Source: Hormiphora californensis
Taxonomy: Eukaryota > Ctenophora > Tentaculata > Cydippida > Pleurobrachiidae
Reading direction: 5' to 3'
Length of the DNA: 64,000 bases
Assembly: GCA_020137815.1 (NCBI GenBank)
Contig: CM035356.1
Coordinates: 4,350,856-4,414,855 of the forward strand
Every line of letters starts with the position of its first letter. The first letter of the stretch is position 1. Of this stretch, positions 46,478-57,209 are shown in pieces. A model generated the notes under the pieces. The model saw only the letters and a list, made by a program, of their open reading frames with translations, searched no databases and was not told the DNA's origin. A program made the position numbers and the translations under genes.

Positions 46478-48384
46478 CTGTTCCTTAACTTCGGTTTTCT
46501 CCTCGGCAGGTACTCTAGAGGGAGTCTCCGTGACCACCGGGGGAGCGGGCCTGCTCTTGGCATGTTCCATAGGCCTTCCATCCACGGGTCTACTTTCAGA
46601 ACTGGCAGGTGGTTGGGTTGATCTACGAGCTGCCGCCTCAGAGCTGGCTGGTGGTTGGGTCGATCTACGAGCTGCCGCCTCAGTGGTCGCCCTATTTCGC
46701 AGTACATCTCGCTGTGTGTCTCTTTGGAACTTCTGACGCTCCCTCATTGGCTGTAATGAGTCTTTGATCGCCTGGGGAGGGAGGGGTGTTAGAGGCTGTA
46801 ATGAGTCTTTAATCGCCTGGGGAGGGAGGGGTGTTAGAGGCTGTAATGAGTCTTTAATCGCCTGGGGAGGGAGGGAGGGGTGTTAGAGGTTGTAATGAGT
46901 CTTTAATCGCCTGGGGAGGGAGGGAGGGGTGTTAGAGGTTGCAATGAGTCTTTAATCGCCTGGGGAGGGAGGGGTGTTAGAGGCTGTAATGAGTCTTTAA
47001 TCGCCTGGGGAGGGAGGGGTGTTAGAGGTTGTAATGAGTCTTTAATCGCCTGGGGAGGGAGGGATGTTAGAGGCTGTAATGAGTCTTTAATCGCCTGGGG
47101 AGGGAGGGAGGGGTGTTAGAGGCTGTAATGAGTCTTTAATCGCCTGGGGAGGGAGGGGTGTTAGAGGTTGTAATGAGTCTTTAATCGCCTGGGGAGGGAG
47201 GGGTTGGAGTGAGGGATGATCTGCCGAATTATGAAATGTGGGCTACACAAAGGGGAGGTGTCGTGATTTAAGAAGGTGTGTAACAGTTGTGGAAGATACG
47301 ATGGTAAGAGTCCACCTGGGTATGCAGAGAAATAGTGAAGGAGAATACATTTCCTCTCCGGAGAAGCATTGTATGTTTGAGATAGTTTAGCGAAAGAGAG
47401 GGGGGAGCGTAATGGCCCTATTTTGTAACGTGATAGTCTCTCTTGGGAGGGAGTTAGTGAGAGAGAGAGAGGAAGAGAGAGAGAGGAAGAGAGAGGTAGA
47501 GCAATTAGACTATCGTGTGTACATCATTTAGGGGGGGGGGGCAGCAGATAGCAACTGGTGCCAAACTCTGTGTATCAGCGATAACAAAGTAACAGAGATG
47601 ATATTTCACCACAATGACAATAAAAGTTAGTGAAAGAGTATTGATGATTCACTGAATTATAGCTACATTGTTGCTCTCAAATTCAATACCTTGTTGGCAG
47701 GGTGATTTTCCTTGGTGGGCGTGGTGGCAAGATATGCATCTGTCCTATATGCTTTCTTCAGCTCCAGTATCTTGACACTTGAACCCTGGAATTCACCAGT
47801 TAGGAAATATGTTTGAGAGAAGGTGTATAAATATACTGGTGGCCCCATCCATCATTATATCTTATAGAGCTAAACACACACACACGGGAGCTAGAACACA
47901 CACACGAAACATGTTAGACAAATTGCTTACTTCATCCTGCCTGTACTCAGTTAGCGTGGAGAGGTAGCTCTTAAAGAGGCCTTTGTTTCGCTCTGAAATG
48001 TTAATAAAATAATTACATACGTTAATAAAATAATTGCTTTTATTTTAACATTCTGCAGACAAATTGAGAGAAGTAACTATTGTTCAAGGAAGTTTATGAA
48101 CAACCTGATTGCCTAGCTAGACTCTGTTTAGGAGGGTTAGAACATAACAACAAACAGATACATACATGAAATTCCATCAATTAAGCTTCTATTAGTTGAT
48201 GGAAGTGTATGCCTTAATTGTATCCTCCCTAAAGATCTCACTATAATATGGAGCAACACACAATACCTTTATTAGCGGGGTCCTTGAGGAATGGTTGAAA
48301 CTCCCTGACTATCTCTTGACTCGTAACTGTGCCACCCTTTGACAGGATGTAGTTACGAAGTAAATCAAGTGACACGCTCTCCAT
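46478..48384 (-). CDS. SOWAH-family protein, N-terminal winged-helix part (partial)
   Basis: Four minus-strand exons join in phase: 48384-48267 (ATG at 48384), 47992-47931, 47785-47690 and 46771-46478. They give about 190 residues. The first ~70 residues match the N-terminal winged-helix domain of Sosondowah-type proteins: LRNYILSKGGTVTSQEIVRE, FQPFLKDPANKERNKGLFK, and EYRQDEGSSVKILELKKAY. The fourth exon is low-complexity and contains a 42-bp in-frame duplication (EAAARRSTQPPASS twice). SOWAH proteins usually carry ankyrin repeats further on. None is visible here, and the sequence downstream (to 45.1 kb) is poor. The acceptor of exon 4 lies in a 45-bp repeat array that carries the same acceptor about ten times. 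The function of the family is poorly known. Confidence 0.75.
46749..47205 (-). repeat. 45/49-bp tandem array, each unit carrying a splice acceptor and exon start
   Basis: About ten units, seven of 45 bp and three of 49 bp. On the minus strand each has a pyrimidine tract ending ccctccccag followed by the codons AIKDSLQ of SOWAH exon 4. A 45-bp unit is open throughout (AIKDSLQPLTPLPPQ), and several differences between units are third-position changes. The 49-bp units shift the frame by one, and three of them add up to three bases. Confidence 0.9.
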
Positions 48385-48399
48385 TGCTCATCGCTATAA

Positions 48400-49170
48400 C
48401 AGGGGGTGCTTTATACGAGATGGAAACGTGTGTTATGTTCTAACCCTAATTTACATTTGTAAAATGTCGCGGGACTCTGTTTAAGTTTAAGTTTATGCAC
48501 AATTTATCACAAAGTCACACACATTAATATCTAACTTCGTCCCGCTCTTACACCATACACCAATAAAAGTGATACAAGGCTGAGAGGTGAAAATATACAG
48601 TTCACATCAGCGGTTTCCTAAAGCGGTTTAAACAATACTTAGAGACAGTGAAACATATCCTAGTAGCATTGGATGCACAAAAACGAGGAACAATGGAAAA
48701 TAGAAAACTGAAACAAGGTGATGAACAAACAAAACAAGCAGACAGACATAAAAACAGATTAAAAACAGATTAAACACAAAGTCACAGACGCAAAACACAA
48801 CATCAACAGTCAATACAAAACGGTTAATGCAAAAACATGATAACAAACTTACAAGCACATTCACAGACAAACAAACAATCACAAACACATATACACAGAT
48901 TCGGTAATAAATTATAAATTAGCTGTCCTTCAAACACACACTCACTGAAGAGTCCTTGACAAGTTTTTTTATCGAGAAAAACGTATTGAGAAAAACGGTA
49001 TGTATGGGTCTTCTTTCTTCATTCTTCGGCATAAAACTCAGCCAATCTGGAACCTCAGCTACTCAAACTCTGCTAAACAACTCAGAGGCCAGAAAATGTT
49101 AACAATTTACACAAAATGCACACTTGAAAATATTAACTCATTGACTCAGTCATGGGTGGTCCCTCTACTA
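48400..49170. other. Upstream of the SOWAH-like gene; no other gene seen
   Basis: AT-rich sequence with an A/C-rich stretch (aacaaacaa-type words, 48660-48890). It should contain the SOWAH promoter. The minus-strand hydrophobic open frame here comes from the base bias. Confidence 0.55.
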
Positions 49171-49179
49171 AGTCTCAGG

Positions 49180-49700
49180 TAGATGTAGGAAGGAATGGTG
49201 TAGAAAGTAGGAAGGGATGTAGGAAGGAATATTGGAAGGAATGGTGCAGAATAGAGACAGTAGGTCATAGGTGGGATGTAAGGGAGCTGGAGAGAGGGTC
49301 TGGAAGAAGAGACAGCACCCAGGACACGGGAAACCCAGGAACGAACCAGGTAAGGACAGGGAGGCAGACTATTTAGTTCCAGGAAGAAATGATGTAGGAT
49401 TGAGAAAGCAGGTCATAGGTGGGATATAGGAGAGCTGGAGTGTGTTGGTCTGGAAGTAGGGCGTGGTGGCAATGGTAGCGAGAGACAGCAGACAGGTCAC
49501 GAGAACCTAGGTACGAACCAGGTAAGGACAGGGAGGTAGACTATTTAGTTCCAGGAAGAATTGATGTAGGATTGAGAAAGCAGGTCATAGGTGGGATATA
49601 GGGGAGCTTGAGCGTGTTGGTCTGGAAGTAGGGCGTGGTGGCAGTGATAGCGAGAGACAGCAGACAGGACACGGGAACCCAGGAACGAACCAGGTAATGC
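49180..49700. repeat. ~172-bp tandem repeat, about 2.5 units
   Basis: The block from ggtaaggacagggaggcaga through ggattgagaaagcaggtcat to acccaggaacgaacc recurs with a period near 172 bp (starts near 49348, 49520 and a partial at 49692). It lies just beyond the 3' end of the LINE ORF2 and could be its 3' tail or host sequence. Confidence 0.75.
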
Positions 49701-49926
49701 CAAGGGAGGGATCTATTTCCCAAAAGTTGTGAAACAGGATCAAATTTAGAACCGCATGCAAGGAATAGTATAGGCAAGGAATAATGAAGCGTTTATGTGC
49801 GGAGCTGGAGCCTGGGGGAAAACAACGGATTTACTGTGAAGTTAGCTGGACTGGGTGCCCAGGAAATTATGCGGGTAGATTTGTGCCGGGAAGATGGTGC
49901 GGTGCTGATAGAATGCCGAGTGAGGT

Positions 49927-52872
49927 TTATTCAGGTCCATAAGCCAAAGTAAACATATGGGTTTTCAAGGCCTTTTTAAACATCGGCAAGGTTTCCGTGG
50001 TTCGAATTTCTTTAGGTAGGCGATTCCAGATCCTCGGAGCAGCTATACTAAAAGCTCTCTCAGTGGTTTTGTAGTTGTAGTTACTGTGTACCTCTTCCAG
50101 TCTTGTCGTGTCACAGTCGACTCTTAAACTCATCGGTTTTTGTTTCCGTCTTTGCAGCATTTCTGATATGTATCCAGGCGTCCCATTATTCAGGGATTTG
50201 TATACCATCATACAGATCTTATATTCTATTCTGTGTCTAACAGGTAGGAAGTGGGATTTTTTCCGTAGATCTGTTACACCACGTCTGCTACGTTTACCAT
50301 GGACAAAGCGAGTGGCAGAGTTCTGTAGCTTCTGAAGACGCTTCACATCCTTGTCTTTGAGACCTATCAGTAGAGCGCTACAATAATCAATTTTTGAGTG
50401 TATAAGTGAGTTCACAAGTTGGGTCTTTTGCTTTTTGTTCAGTTTGCCTGCAATTCTCCACATGTTGACGAGTTGGTAGTTGCACGACTGAACAACTCTG
50501 GAGACGTGCTGGGACATCGTGAGTTCGCTATCGATCATGACGCCGAGATTCTTAGCAACTGGTTTGACTTCCGTTTCTTCTTGTACAATGTTCAGTGTGG
50601 CATCACTGGTAGATTTATCCCATTTGTTTCGTAGGATAAGAACTTCTGTTTTATCCGGATTCAACTTCAACAGGTTCTGTGTCATCCAGAGACGAATGTG
50701 AGACACGCAGCTCTGAACTTTCTTTATCACATCATCGAAAGTTTCTGGGGTGAAAGCTATCGAAAGTTGAGAATCATCCGCATACATGTGCAGGCTGAGA
50801 CCATATAGTTCCGCTATTTTCTGTAGATCTCTGGTGTAGAGTATGAACAAGAGGGGCCCCAGGATGGAACCCTGAGGAACACCAATGCTGATAGACTTTG
50901 CTTCTGACTCGACCGAACCTATCTTTACTCTAGCTGTTCGATTAGTAAGATATGATTCAATCCAGCTCAATACCTTTCCAGTCACTCCATAATCATGTTT
51001 CAGGCGGTGTAGTATCTTGGCATGAGATATGGTGTCAAAGGCCGCTGAAAGGTCCAGAAGAACTAGGATGACCTTGGTCTTTTTATCCAGCTGCACAAGT
51101 ATGTCGTTTACTATCTTGATAGTGGCCGTTTCACAGCTATGTTTCGAGCGATAAGCAGATTGAACTTCACTGAACAGTCCATTACTCTCCACGTAGTCAG
51201 TAAGCTGGTCAGCGACGCATTTCTCCAGGACCTTCGAGATGAACGAAAGGTTTGAGATTGGTCGATAACTATTAAGTTCATCAGGGTCTAGGTCACTGTT
51301 TTTGTATGATGGTCGAATAACAGCAGACTTTAAGCTATCAGGGACTTCTCCTTTTGTGAGACTGGTGTTCACAATCTTAGACACTATTGGAATGAGGGCT
51401 GGAAAAGCATCGTTGACAAATGAAGTTGGCATAGGGTCCAGGGTACAGTGTTTCTTGTTCATAGCACGGACAGTAGCAGCCAGCATCGAATCGGAGACAG
51501 GTTGAAATTTCGCAAACTTTGGCAACTCTGCATCTGTTTCTAGTCGCGGTGTCAGTTCAGGAAGATCGGCTGTGAAATCCGGATCAAGCTGAATTTTCTC
51601 ATAGATTGCCTCGATCTTGGAAGTGAAAAAGTCGATCATCCGGTCTGGAAGCCCATCTGGATCGTCAGTGGAGGGGAGTTGGGTCGGCGTCTTTTCCTTT
51701 CCGAGCAGGTGGTTTAGGATTTGATACAACGCAGCATGATTTCCGTCTGCTGCCTCTAGACGCTGTTGGAAGAATTCTCTTCTGGTGCGATTGAATACAG
51801 TTTTAGTAAACCGGATCTCAGCTATGAACAACTTTTCAGCTATTAGAACTTTTTCGTGGCAGACTGGTTTGTTCTTTTGCTTCTGTTTAAGGGCTTTCTT
51901 GTACGCTGACTTGTACTTCCGCTCTGCTTTTCGGCGTTTGTGTAGAGCATCATAGCACTCTTGACTAAACCAGGGGGGCTTAGAGGATTCCGAAACAACT
52001 TTATCCTCAATCGGTGCTAACTGGTCAAGTATGTCTTCAAGTATGGTGTTATACAGTTTGACACATTCATCGACTGATTCAGGAAGCGGAGATTGACACA
52101 GTTTTGATTTCAGAATCATATCCCGCACCAATTCAGTAGAGACTCGTTTCATCGAGCGGCCAGTGATCATTTTCTTATGTTTGATCCCGTTTGCTGAGCC
52201 ACAATGCATTTTGAAGTCAACTAAGAAGTGGTCGGGTACTTCAGGGGTAGGTGTGACATTCAAAGAATCAAGAAGTGGGACATCTTTTGTCAGTACTAGA
52301 TCAAGGGTGCCCCCGTGGAGGTGAGTCGGTTCTCGAACATGCTGTATCCAACAATGATCCTCAAGTATTTGCAAGAAACTTTGGGCGAATGGACAGAGCA
52401 GTTTTTCCACGTGAACATTAAAGTCACCAGTTATCAGATGATGTCCAGACTTCGATGAAAACACTGAAAGAAACTCCTCGAACTCCTCAAGGAAGATCGC
52501 CTGTTTGGAAGAATCAGGGGGACGGTAGATAACAGCAACTCTCGTCAGGTCTATTCCAGGTCCATCAAGTATTGCTTCCAGCAACTCAAAGCTCGAGAAG
52601 ACTTTACGAGATTTACATCGTTTCACTTTTAGTTCTTTCCTGTAAACAATGGCAACTCCACCACCTCTGCTACCGCGAGGAACACTGAGCAGCTTGTAGG
52701 GGAATTCTTCTATCTCCTTTGATAGAGCAGATTCTTTTGGAGATAGCCAAGATTCGGTTACACACATCACATCTATTTCCTGATCCATAGTTAGTACCAA
52801 GACTTCCTCTGTTTTGTTGCGAATCGAGCAGCAGTTGATGTTTCCGAAACTAAGAGAGGGAACTTTAGACAT
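49927..52872 (-). CDS. Intact LINE ORF2: endonuclease and reverse transcriptase
   Basis: 981 residues without interruption. An APE-type endonuclease is N-terminal: NINCCSIRNK, CVTESWL (Glu), GDFNVH, GGTLDLVLT and PDHFLVDF (Asp-His). RT spans about residues 470-760: SYRPISNLSFISKVLEK, LLDLSAAFDTISH (first Asp), GVPQGSILGPLLFILY and YADDSQL (the two catalytic Asp). The C-terminal region has DYCSALL and APRIWNRLPKEIR. This is the layout of CR1/L2/Jockey-group non-LTR elements; I do not assign a clade within it. It starts 2 bases after the ORF1 stop (52875). All catalytic residues are present, so the copy could be active or very recent. Confidence 0.92.
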   Translation of the reverse strand: MSKVPSLSFGNINCCSIRNKTEEVLVLTMDQEIDVMCVTESWLSPKESALSKEIEEFPYKLLSVPRGSRGGGVAIVYRKELKVKRCKSRKVFSSFELLEAILDGPGIDLTRVAVIYRPPDSSKQAIFLEEFEEFLSVFSSKSGHHLITGDFNVHVEKLLCPFAQSFLQILEDHCWIQHVREPTHLHGGTLDLVLTKDVPLLDSLNVTPTPEVPDHFLVDFKMHCGSANGIKHKKMITGRSMKRVSTELVRDMILKSKLCQSPLPESVDECVKLYNTILEDILDQLAPIEDKVVSESSKPPWFSQECYDALHKRRKAERKYKSAYKKALKQKQKNKPVCHEKVLIAEKLFIAEIRFTKTVFNRTRREFFQQRLEAADGNHAALYQILNHLLGKEKTPTQLPSTDDPDGLPDRMIDFFTSKIEAIYEKIQLDPDFTADLPELTPRLETDAELPKFAKFQPVSDSMLAATVRAMNKKHCTLDPMPTSFVNDAFPALIPIVSKIVNTSLTKGEVPDSLKSAVIRPSYKNSDLDPDELNSYRPISNLSFISKVLEKCVADQLTDYVESNGLFSEVQSAYRSKHSCETATIKIVNDILVQLDKKTKVILVLLDLSAAFDTISHAKILHRLKHDYGVTGKVLSWIESYLTNRTARVKIGSVESEAKSISIGVPQGSILGPLLFILYTRDLQKIAELYGLSLHMYADDSQLSIAFTPETFDDVIKKVQSCVSHIRLWMTQNLLKLNPDKTEVLILRNKWDKSTSDATLNIVQEETEVKPVAKNLGVMIDSELTMSQHVSRVVQSCNYQLVNMWRIAGKLNKKQKTQLVNSLIHSKIDYCSALLIGLKDKDVKRLQKLQNSATRFVHGKRSRRGVTDLRKKSHFLPVRHRIEYKICMMVYKSLNNGTPGYISEMLQRRKQKPMSLRVDCDTTRLEEVHSNYNYKTTERAFSIAAPRIWNRLPKEIRTTETLPMFKKALKTHMFTLAYGPE

Positions 52873-52874
52873 AT

Positions 52875-53606
52875 CTAGTTTTTTGCCTGTTCTTCAATGA
52901 GGGATAGACGGAATGGGCACAGCCGTTCTCCACTGTGATGATCTCTGGCTCGTGTTTTAAAAGTTTGAGACTTGTTGCAATTGACACAGAACTTCTTATC
53001 TCGGTTAGTACAGGTTTTTACATCGTGGTCTTCACCGCAGAGTTTACATACCAGAACAGTGCTAGTACAGTCCGCTGTTTTGTGTTTAAACCCATGACAC
53101 TTGAAACACTGGGGCACATGAAATCGCTCAACTACATTCAGTCGGGACCAGCCATAGTAAACCTTTCCTGTTTCGAGAAGGCGTTGTTGGAGGGGAACAG
53201 GGATTCTTAGGGCAACTGTACACTTATCTTTGTTCTGGAAGTGGCTCTTTATGTAAACCACTGTTACATCCGGTGACAGCAAACATGGGTTTTTCTGTTG
53301 CAGAGTTTTCAGTACTCGATCTTTGGCCTCTTCCGTTGATAAGTTTTCTATGTTTTCTGGAACATGAAGAATCGTGACCTTGGCAGTTCCAGAGACCACA
53401 GATATGGTGGCATCCTGGGGGATTGAATTGGTGACCAGATCCTTGATCGACTCAATATCAGTTGATTCAGGAAAACCCACCCTGATTTCAGCAGCATGAT
53501 TTGTATCCATGAAGAGCATAGGAGTCTTTGCCAGACAAGTGTTTAGGTCCTTCTGAGAGAGATGGTCGAAAAAGGTAAGGAAAGTTAGGTGAAATGAGTA
53601 GTACAC
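52875..53606 (-). CDS. Intact LINE ORF1 with CCHC-type zinc knuckles
   Basis: 243 residues. A basic/aromatic middle portion (YYGWSRLNV) is followed by zinc-knuckle motifs CFKCHGFKHKTADC and CKLCGEDHDVKTC and a further CVNC. This is a typical nucleic-acid-binding ORF1/gag-like protein. The displayed start (53606) is the first ATG; an internal Met could be the real one. The arrangement tag-at-ATG at the junction with ORF2 fits translation by termination and reinitiation. Confidence 0.85.
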   Translation of the reverse strand: MYYSFHLTFLTFFDHLSQKDLNTCLAKTPMLFMDTNHAAEIRVGFPESTDIESIKDLVTNSIPQDATISVVSGTAKVTILHVPENIENLSTEEAKDRVLKTLQQKNPCLLSPDVTVVYIKSHFQNKDKCTVALRIPVPLQQRLLETGKVYYGWSRLNVVERFHVPQCFKCHGFKHKTADCTSTVLVCKLCGEDHDVKTCTNRDKKFCVNCNKSQTFKTRARDHHSGERLCPFRLSLIEEQAKN

Positions 53607-53639
53607 AGTCCTCCACCGGTGTCTCTGTTAATAATTCAT

Positions 53640-53990
53640 GACATTTAATATACCGCTTAATAGTGTTTAAAATAAATGGCTTGCTACTGATTCAATCAGA
53701 TCGATGCTACACCATTTACCACTTTCTAAAGCGGTTCGCCAACCAGCAGATTTTCTTTTCCCTTGAAAGTTGAAAGTGAACGACCAAAAATAAAAAACAA
53801 CCCCAACACCGATTGCCATCACTTTTCAGCAGCCAAGGAGAGGCTGCTGAAGAGAGAAAGGGGGTAGCCGTTATGAAGAGTTAATCGCGACCAAAAATTG
53901 AAAATTGTCGATTGTGCGGAATCAACAATTTTCAAGTTTCGAAACTTAGAAACAAACGCGCGCGATGTGCTCGCATATTTGCAGCGCTAT
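53640..53990. other. 5' flank of the LINE
   Basis: Could contain the LINE 5' untranslated region. I see no sharp 5' boundary, no target duplication and no ORF. Confidence 0.45.
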
Positions 53991-53994
53991 AATA

Positions 53995-54068
53995 AATAAT
54001 TCGCGCCCTGCAAACAAAATGACCACGGTTAGATAGTGGTCATTTTTGTTTGCAGGGCGCGAATTATT
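53995..54068. mobile_element. Short hairpin element
   Basis: Arms of about 31 bp (attcgcgccctgcaaacaaa, then atgaccac) around an 8-nt loop, with one base difference in the A run. It resembles a minimal MITE or solo inverted repeat; no target duplication is clear. Confidence 0.65.
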
Positions 54069-54264
54069 TTTTCTAATAACTTAGAAAAGTGGTTTGAGCA
54101 TCAAAAGATTCAAAACGGCTCAACTGTTTGGGTTGAAGTATTCAGAAACCAGTGGATATTGAATAATATAATAATGAATAAGAGGCAAAATTTTGGAAAA
54201 TGATATCAAAATTGAAATAATGATATCAGAATTGAAATAATATTTCATATTGATAATTGATATA

Positions 54265-54436
54265 CAGTCAGACCCCGATTTACCGGGCCCCGATTTACCG
54301 GAACCCCGATTTACCGGGAGGATAAACTTCCCCCGGTATAGGAAAATAACGGTATTTGACCCCGATATACCGGGCACCCCGATTTACCGGGCAAAACCCT
54401 TTCCCCCGAGCATCCCGGTAAATCGGGGTCCGACTG
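54265..54436. mobile_element. TA-flanked MITE, CAGTCGGACCCCGATTTA family
   Basis: 172 bp with inverted ends (CAGTCAGACCCCGATTTA left, complement of CAGTCGGACCCCGATTTA right) and TA on each side. It has an internal palindromic gccccgatttaccgg motif. It lies just downstream of the HD phosphohydrolase gene. Confidence 0.85.
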
Positions 54437-54520
54437 TATCACTATCAGTCACACAATTTGACAAAAATGAAACATCAACATCATGCATTTAATTCATTCA
54501 TTTATCAACTAGTATAATAG

Positions 54521-56487
54521 TCACTCTACATTGTCAATACCACACTCCCCACTGCTACAAGTATGGTGGCTAGCTTTCTTTAAGTGCTCCGCTCTCCCTC
54601 TCAACATCTCAACCTCACTCCGTACATTCTTCTGCGCATTTTCCTCGGCAAATTGTCGAAATTCTCGGGTCGCGAACACAAACTTCCTGTCCACAAACCG
54701 GGACATAATCTGAAAAAAAGAATGGTAAAAATTAAGCTAATAGCTACTAGAGATCGGACTAAGCCTGTATGGTCGCGGCGCCAGACAGGGCTAGCAGTAA
54801 TAATTACCGCGGCTCTGCGTTCACAGAACTCCAGCTCCGGAACATGTTCATACTCCTTCCTTATCTTCCTGGCGTATAAAGTGTACTCGATGGGGTTAGC
54901 TCCCAGAATGGCAAGGTCAAAGTCCAGGAAATAATGGATGTCGCGGGCTCTACCACTGTCTGACTCATGTTCCTAGGGAGGAAGGAGGTTGTTCAGCTAA
55001 ATTTACACTTCTCTGTTACAGCTACAATTACAGTAGTAACACAGAAGTAACACAGCAGTTTTAGTAAACCTAGACGAGGTAGGGGGAAGATATTGGACCG
55101 GACAGAGGATTAGCAAAACTAGACGAGGTAGGGGGAAGATATTGGACCGGACAGAGGATTGGGGAATCCTGACGTCTGTGTGATGGTTTTAGATTGAAAG
55201 GGGGGGGGGCTCATCAATCTGCAGAAACGTCTGTGTGATGGTTTTAGATTGAAAGGGGGGGGGCTCATCAATCTGCAGAAACGTCTGTGTGATGGTTTTA
55301 GATTGAAAGGGGGGGGGGCTCATCAATCTGCAGAAACGTCTGTGTGATGGTTTTAGATTGAAAGGGGGGGGGCTCATCAATCTGCAGAAACGTCTGTGTG
55401 ATGGTTTTAGATTGAAAGGGGGGGGGCTCATCAATCTGCAGAAACGTCTGTGTGGTGGTTTTATTTTGGAGAGTGGTTCTATATCTGCCAACAAATCTCT
55501 AGTACCTCTGTGTGATGTCCAGTGCTAATCTCTAGTACCTCAGTGTGATGTCCAGTGCTAGTCGTTGTAATCATCTCAACCACATCCCTGATGAGATCGC
55601 TCTCCAGATTTAGGTCCTCAGCACACCTCTCAAACGCCTCCACACTTTTCTCCTCATTGTCTGCTCGCTGCATGGTGGACACATGCAGTTATTAATTATT
55701 ATTAATTATTAATTATTATAATGAATTTCCAACACCCCTTACTCAAAAATTCAAAAAACAATCAGTCATTGTTTGACAAGAGAGCCTCGTTCCTAGAAGG
55801 AATGATTCATAGAAGCCTAAGGAATGAGGTTCTTACCTTGGGATCATACTCATAGTCATGGAAGAAAATGGAAAAGAGGACTGTTTTTGGAAAGGTGAGC
55901 TCCTGGACAAAGTGCTTGTGGTTCAGTATCATTTGGTATATGTGTTCTAGGTTGTGATACTTCCTGCAGGGATTTGTTATTGTTAGGGGGGTGGGGGTGG
56001 TTGGGGTTGTTGGGTTGGCGGGCTGGGGGGAGTGTGGGGGGGGGGGGCGGGGTGGTGGCGGGTATATGTGTTCTAGGTTGTGATACTTCCTGGGGGATTT
56101 GTTATTGTTTGTTAGGGGGGTGGAGGGGGGTTATTCAGGGGTTGAGGGAGGGTTCATGTTCTTCAGGGGGTGGGGGGGGGGCGATCGAGGCTCACGAAGT
56201 GAAAATAGGTTGCAATAGATCCAATTATGATACCTATGTGGTTGTGTGTATTGGGATATAATATCGTGGAACCATTCTCCAATCACCAACTTGTCGTCTG
56301 AGAAGGAACCTGCCAGGGTCTGCCACTCTGGAAACACAGTGATGTTATGTCGATGTTATATGCGATACTATTGTCATTGAGTAAAAAAGCACAAATTGAA
56401 AAACTGACCTATCCAAACCATTTCCTGTTTCATATCAATAAATCCCCGGTCCCTTTTGCTCCGTTTTTCACCCATCTGCTGGTCCAT
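54521..56487 (-). CDS. HD-domain metal-dependent phosphohydrolase (COG4339 type)
   Basis: Minus-strand exons in consistent phase: 56327-56234, 55963-55837, 55667-55539 (alternative end 55506), 54972-54808 and 54709-54521 (stop at 54521). A possible first exon at 56487-56409 begins with ATG and joins in phase. About 226 residues are encoded. The family pattern is complete: SQYTQPHRKYHNLEHIY (first His), FFHDYEYDP (the HD pair), ADNEEKSVEAF, MITTTSTGHH, DIHYFLDFDLAILG (Asp) and YARKIRKEYEHVPE. Members are predicted HD-superfamily phosphohydrolases with an unknown natural substrate. Two splice junctions carry tandem duplications (55496-55561 and 55937-56118). It lies head-to-tail 0.7 kb downstream of the TRPML-like gene on the same strand, without evidence of cotranscription. 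Confidence 0.87.
55060..55470. repeat. Intronic tandem repeats (49-bp pair, then ~55-bp array)
   Basis: A 49-bp unit (gacgaggtagggggaagata...) is present twice at 55069-55165. About 5.5 units of gtctgtgtgatggttttag plus a run of nine or more G and ctcatcaatctgcagaaac follow. On the minus strand each unit shows a C-run and a tttctgcag acceptor-like site. All lie in the intron between HD exons 55667-55539 and 54972-54808. Confidence 0.85.
55496..55561 (-). repeat. 33-bp tandem duplication carrying the splice donor
   Basis: Units 55529-55561 and 55496-55528 each contain the minus-strand exon end STGHHTE and the donor gtacta. Both donors (exon ends at 55539 and 55506) keep the frame; the distal one adds 11 residues (VLEISTGHHTE). 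Confidence 0.85.
55937..56118 (-). repeat. Duplicated exon start and acceptor with G-rich spacer
   Basis: The segment around 55937-55985 (start of the HD exon, acceptor ccctgcag, upstream intron) recurs at about 56063-56118. In the second copy the acceptor is changed to a run of C on the minus strand, so it is dead. A GGGGT-rich stretch lies between. Confidence 0.75.
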
Positions 56488-57209
56488 CTGGCAAAGATAA
56501 AATTTATAAAGGAGCACCTGAAAATATTTATGAAGGAGCAACGGAGTTGCAGAGTAAAAGCACACGCAACAGGAAGTGTGTGTGTGTGCGTGTTAAAGCA
56601 ATGTACATTTTCTTCTATCTTGAGGCAGTTGGTGAAAATGGAAGTACTTAAACCCAGTTGAACAAATCGGCCATCCGATTTCCAAGTGATAATTTCAAAA
56701 AAGGTCTGATTTTGTGGGAAATCGAGAATTGAATTAACACAATTTACACACAAACACTTACACACAATGAAACACAAACAATGGCCATTGAAAGCAATTA
56801 ACACTTTATACATTGATCGTGTCCAAGATTTGGCAGATACCAACTCAACAATTCTAACTCAACATAAAAATGGCCCACGTACGGCGTACAGTCTGTACAA
56901 AACCAGCTCTTCTCTAAATAGTAAACTGCAGTCTTCACAGACAAACGACAAACACAGCATGAACTAAAGTTAGCTGAGAGGAATCATAAAACAATTCATA
57001 CCGGATCCTTGTGGATCAGAGTTATGTCAGATCAACCCCACTAGCTATTACTATAATATGGTCCCTGTCAGGCCAATGTTCCATACTGTGAACCCTCTTG
57101 GTAGCTGTGTATCACTCGAATCGAGCTGTATAGTATACAGTGTATACTCACTCTCTCAGCCGTGCGAGATGTTACAGTCAGTGCCGGACAACTATATACT
57201 CACTCAATC

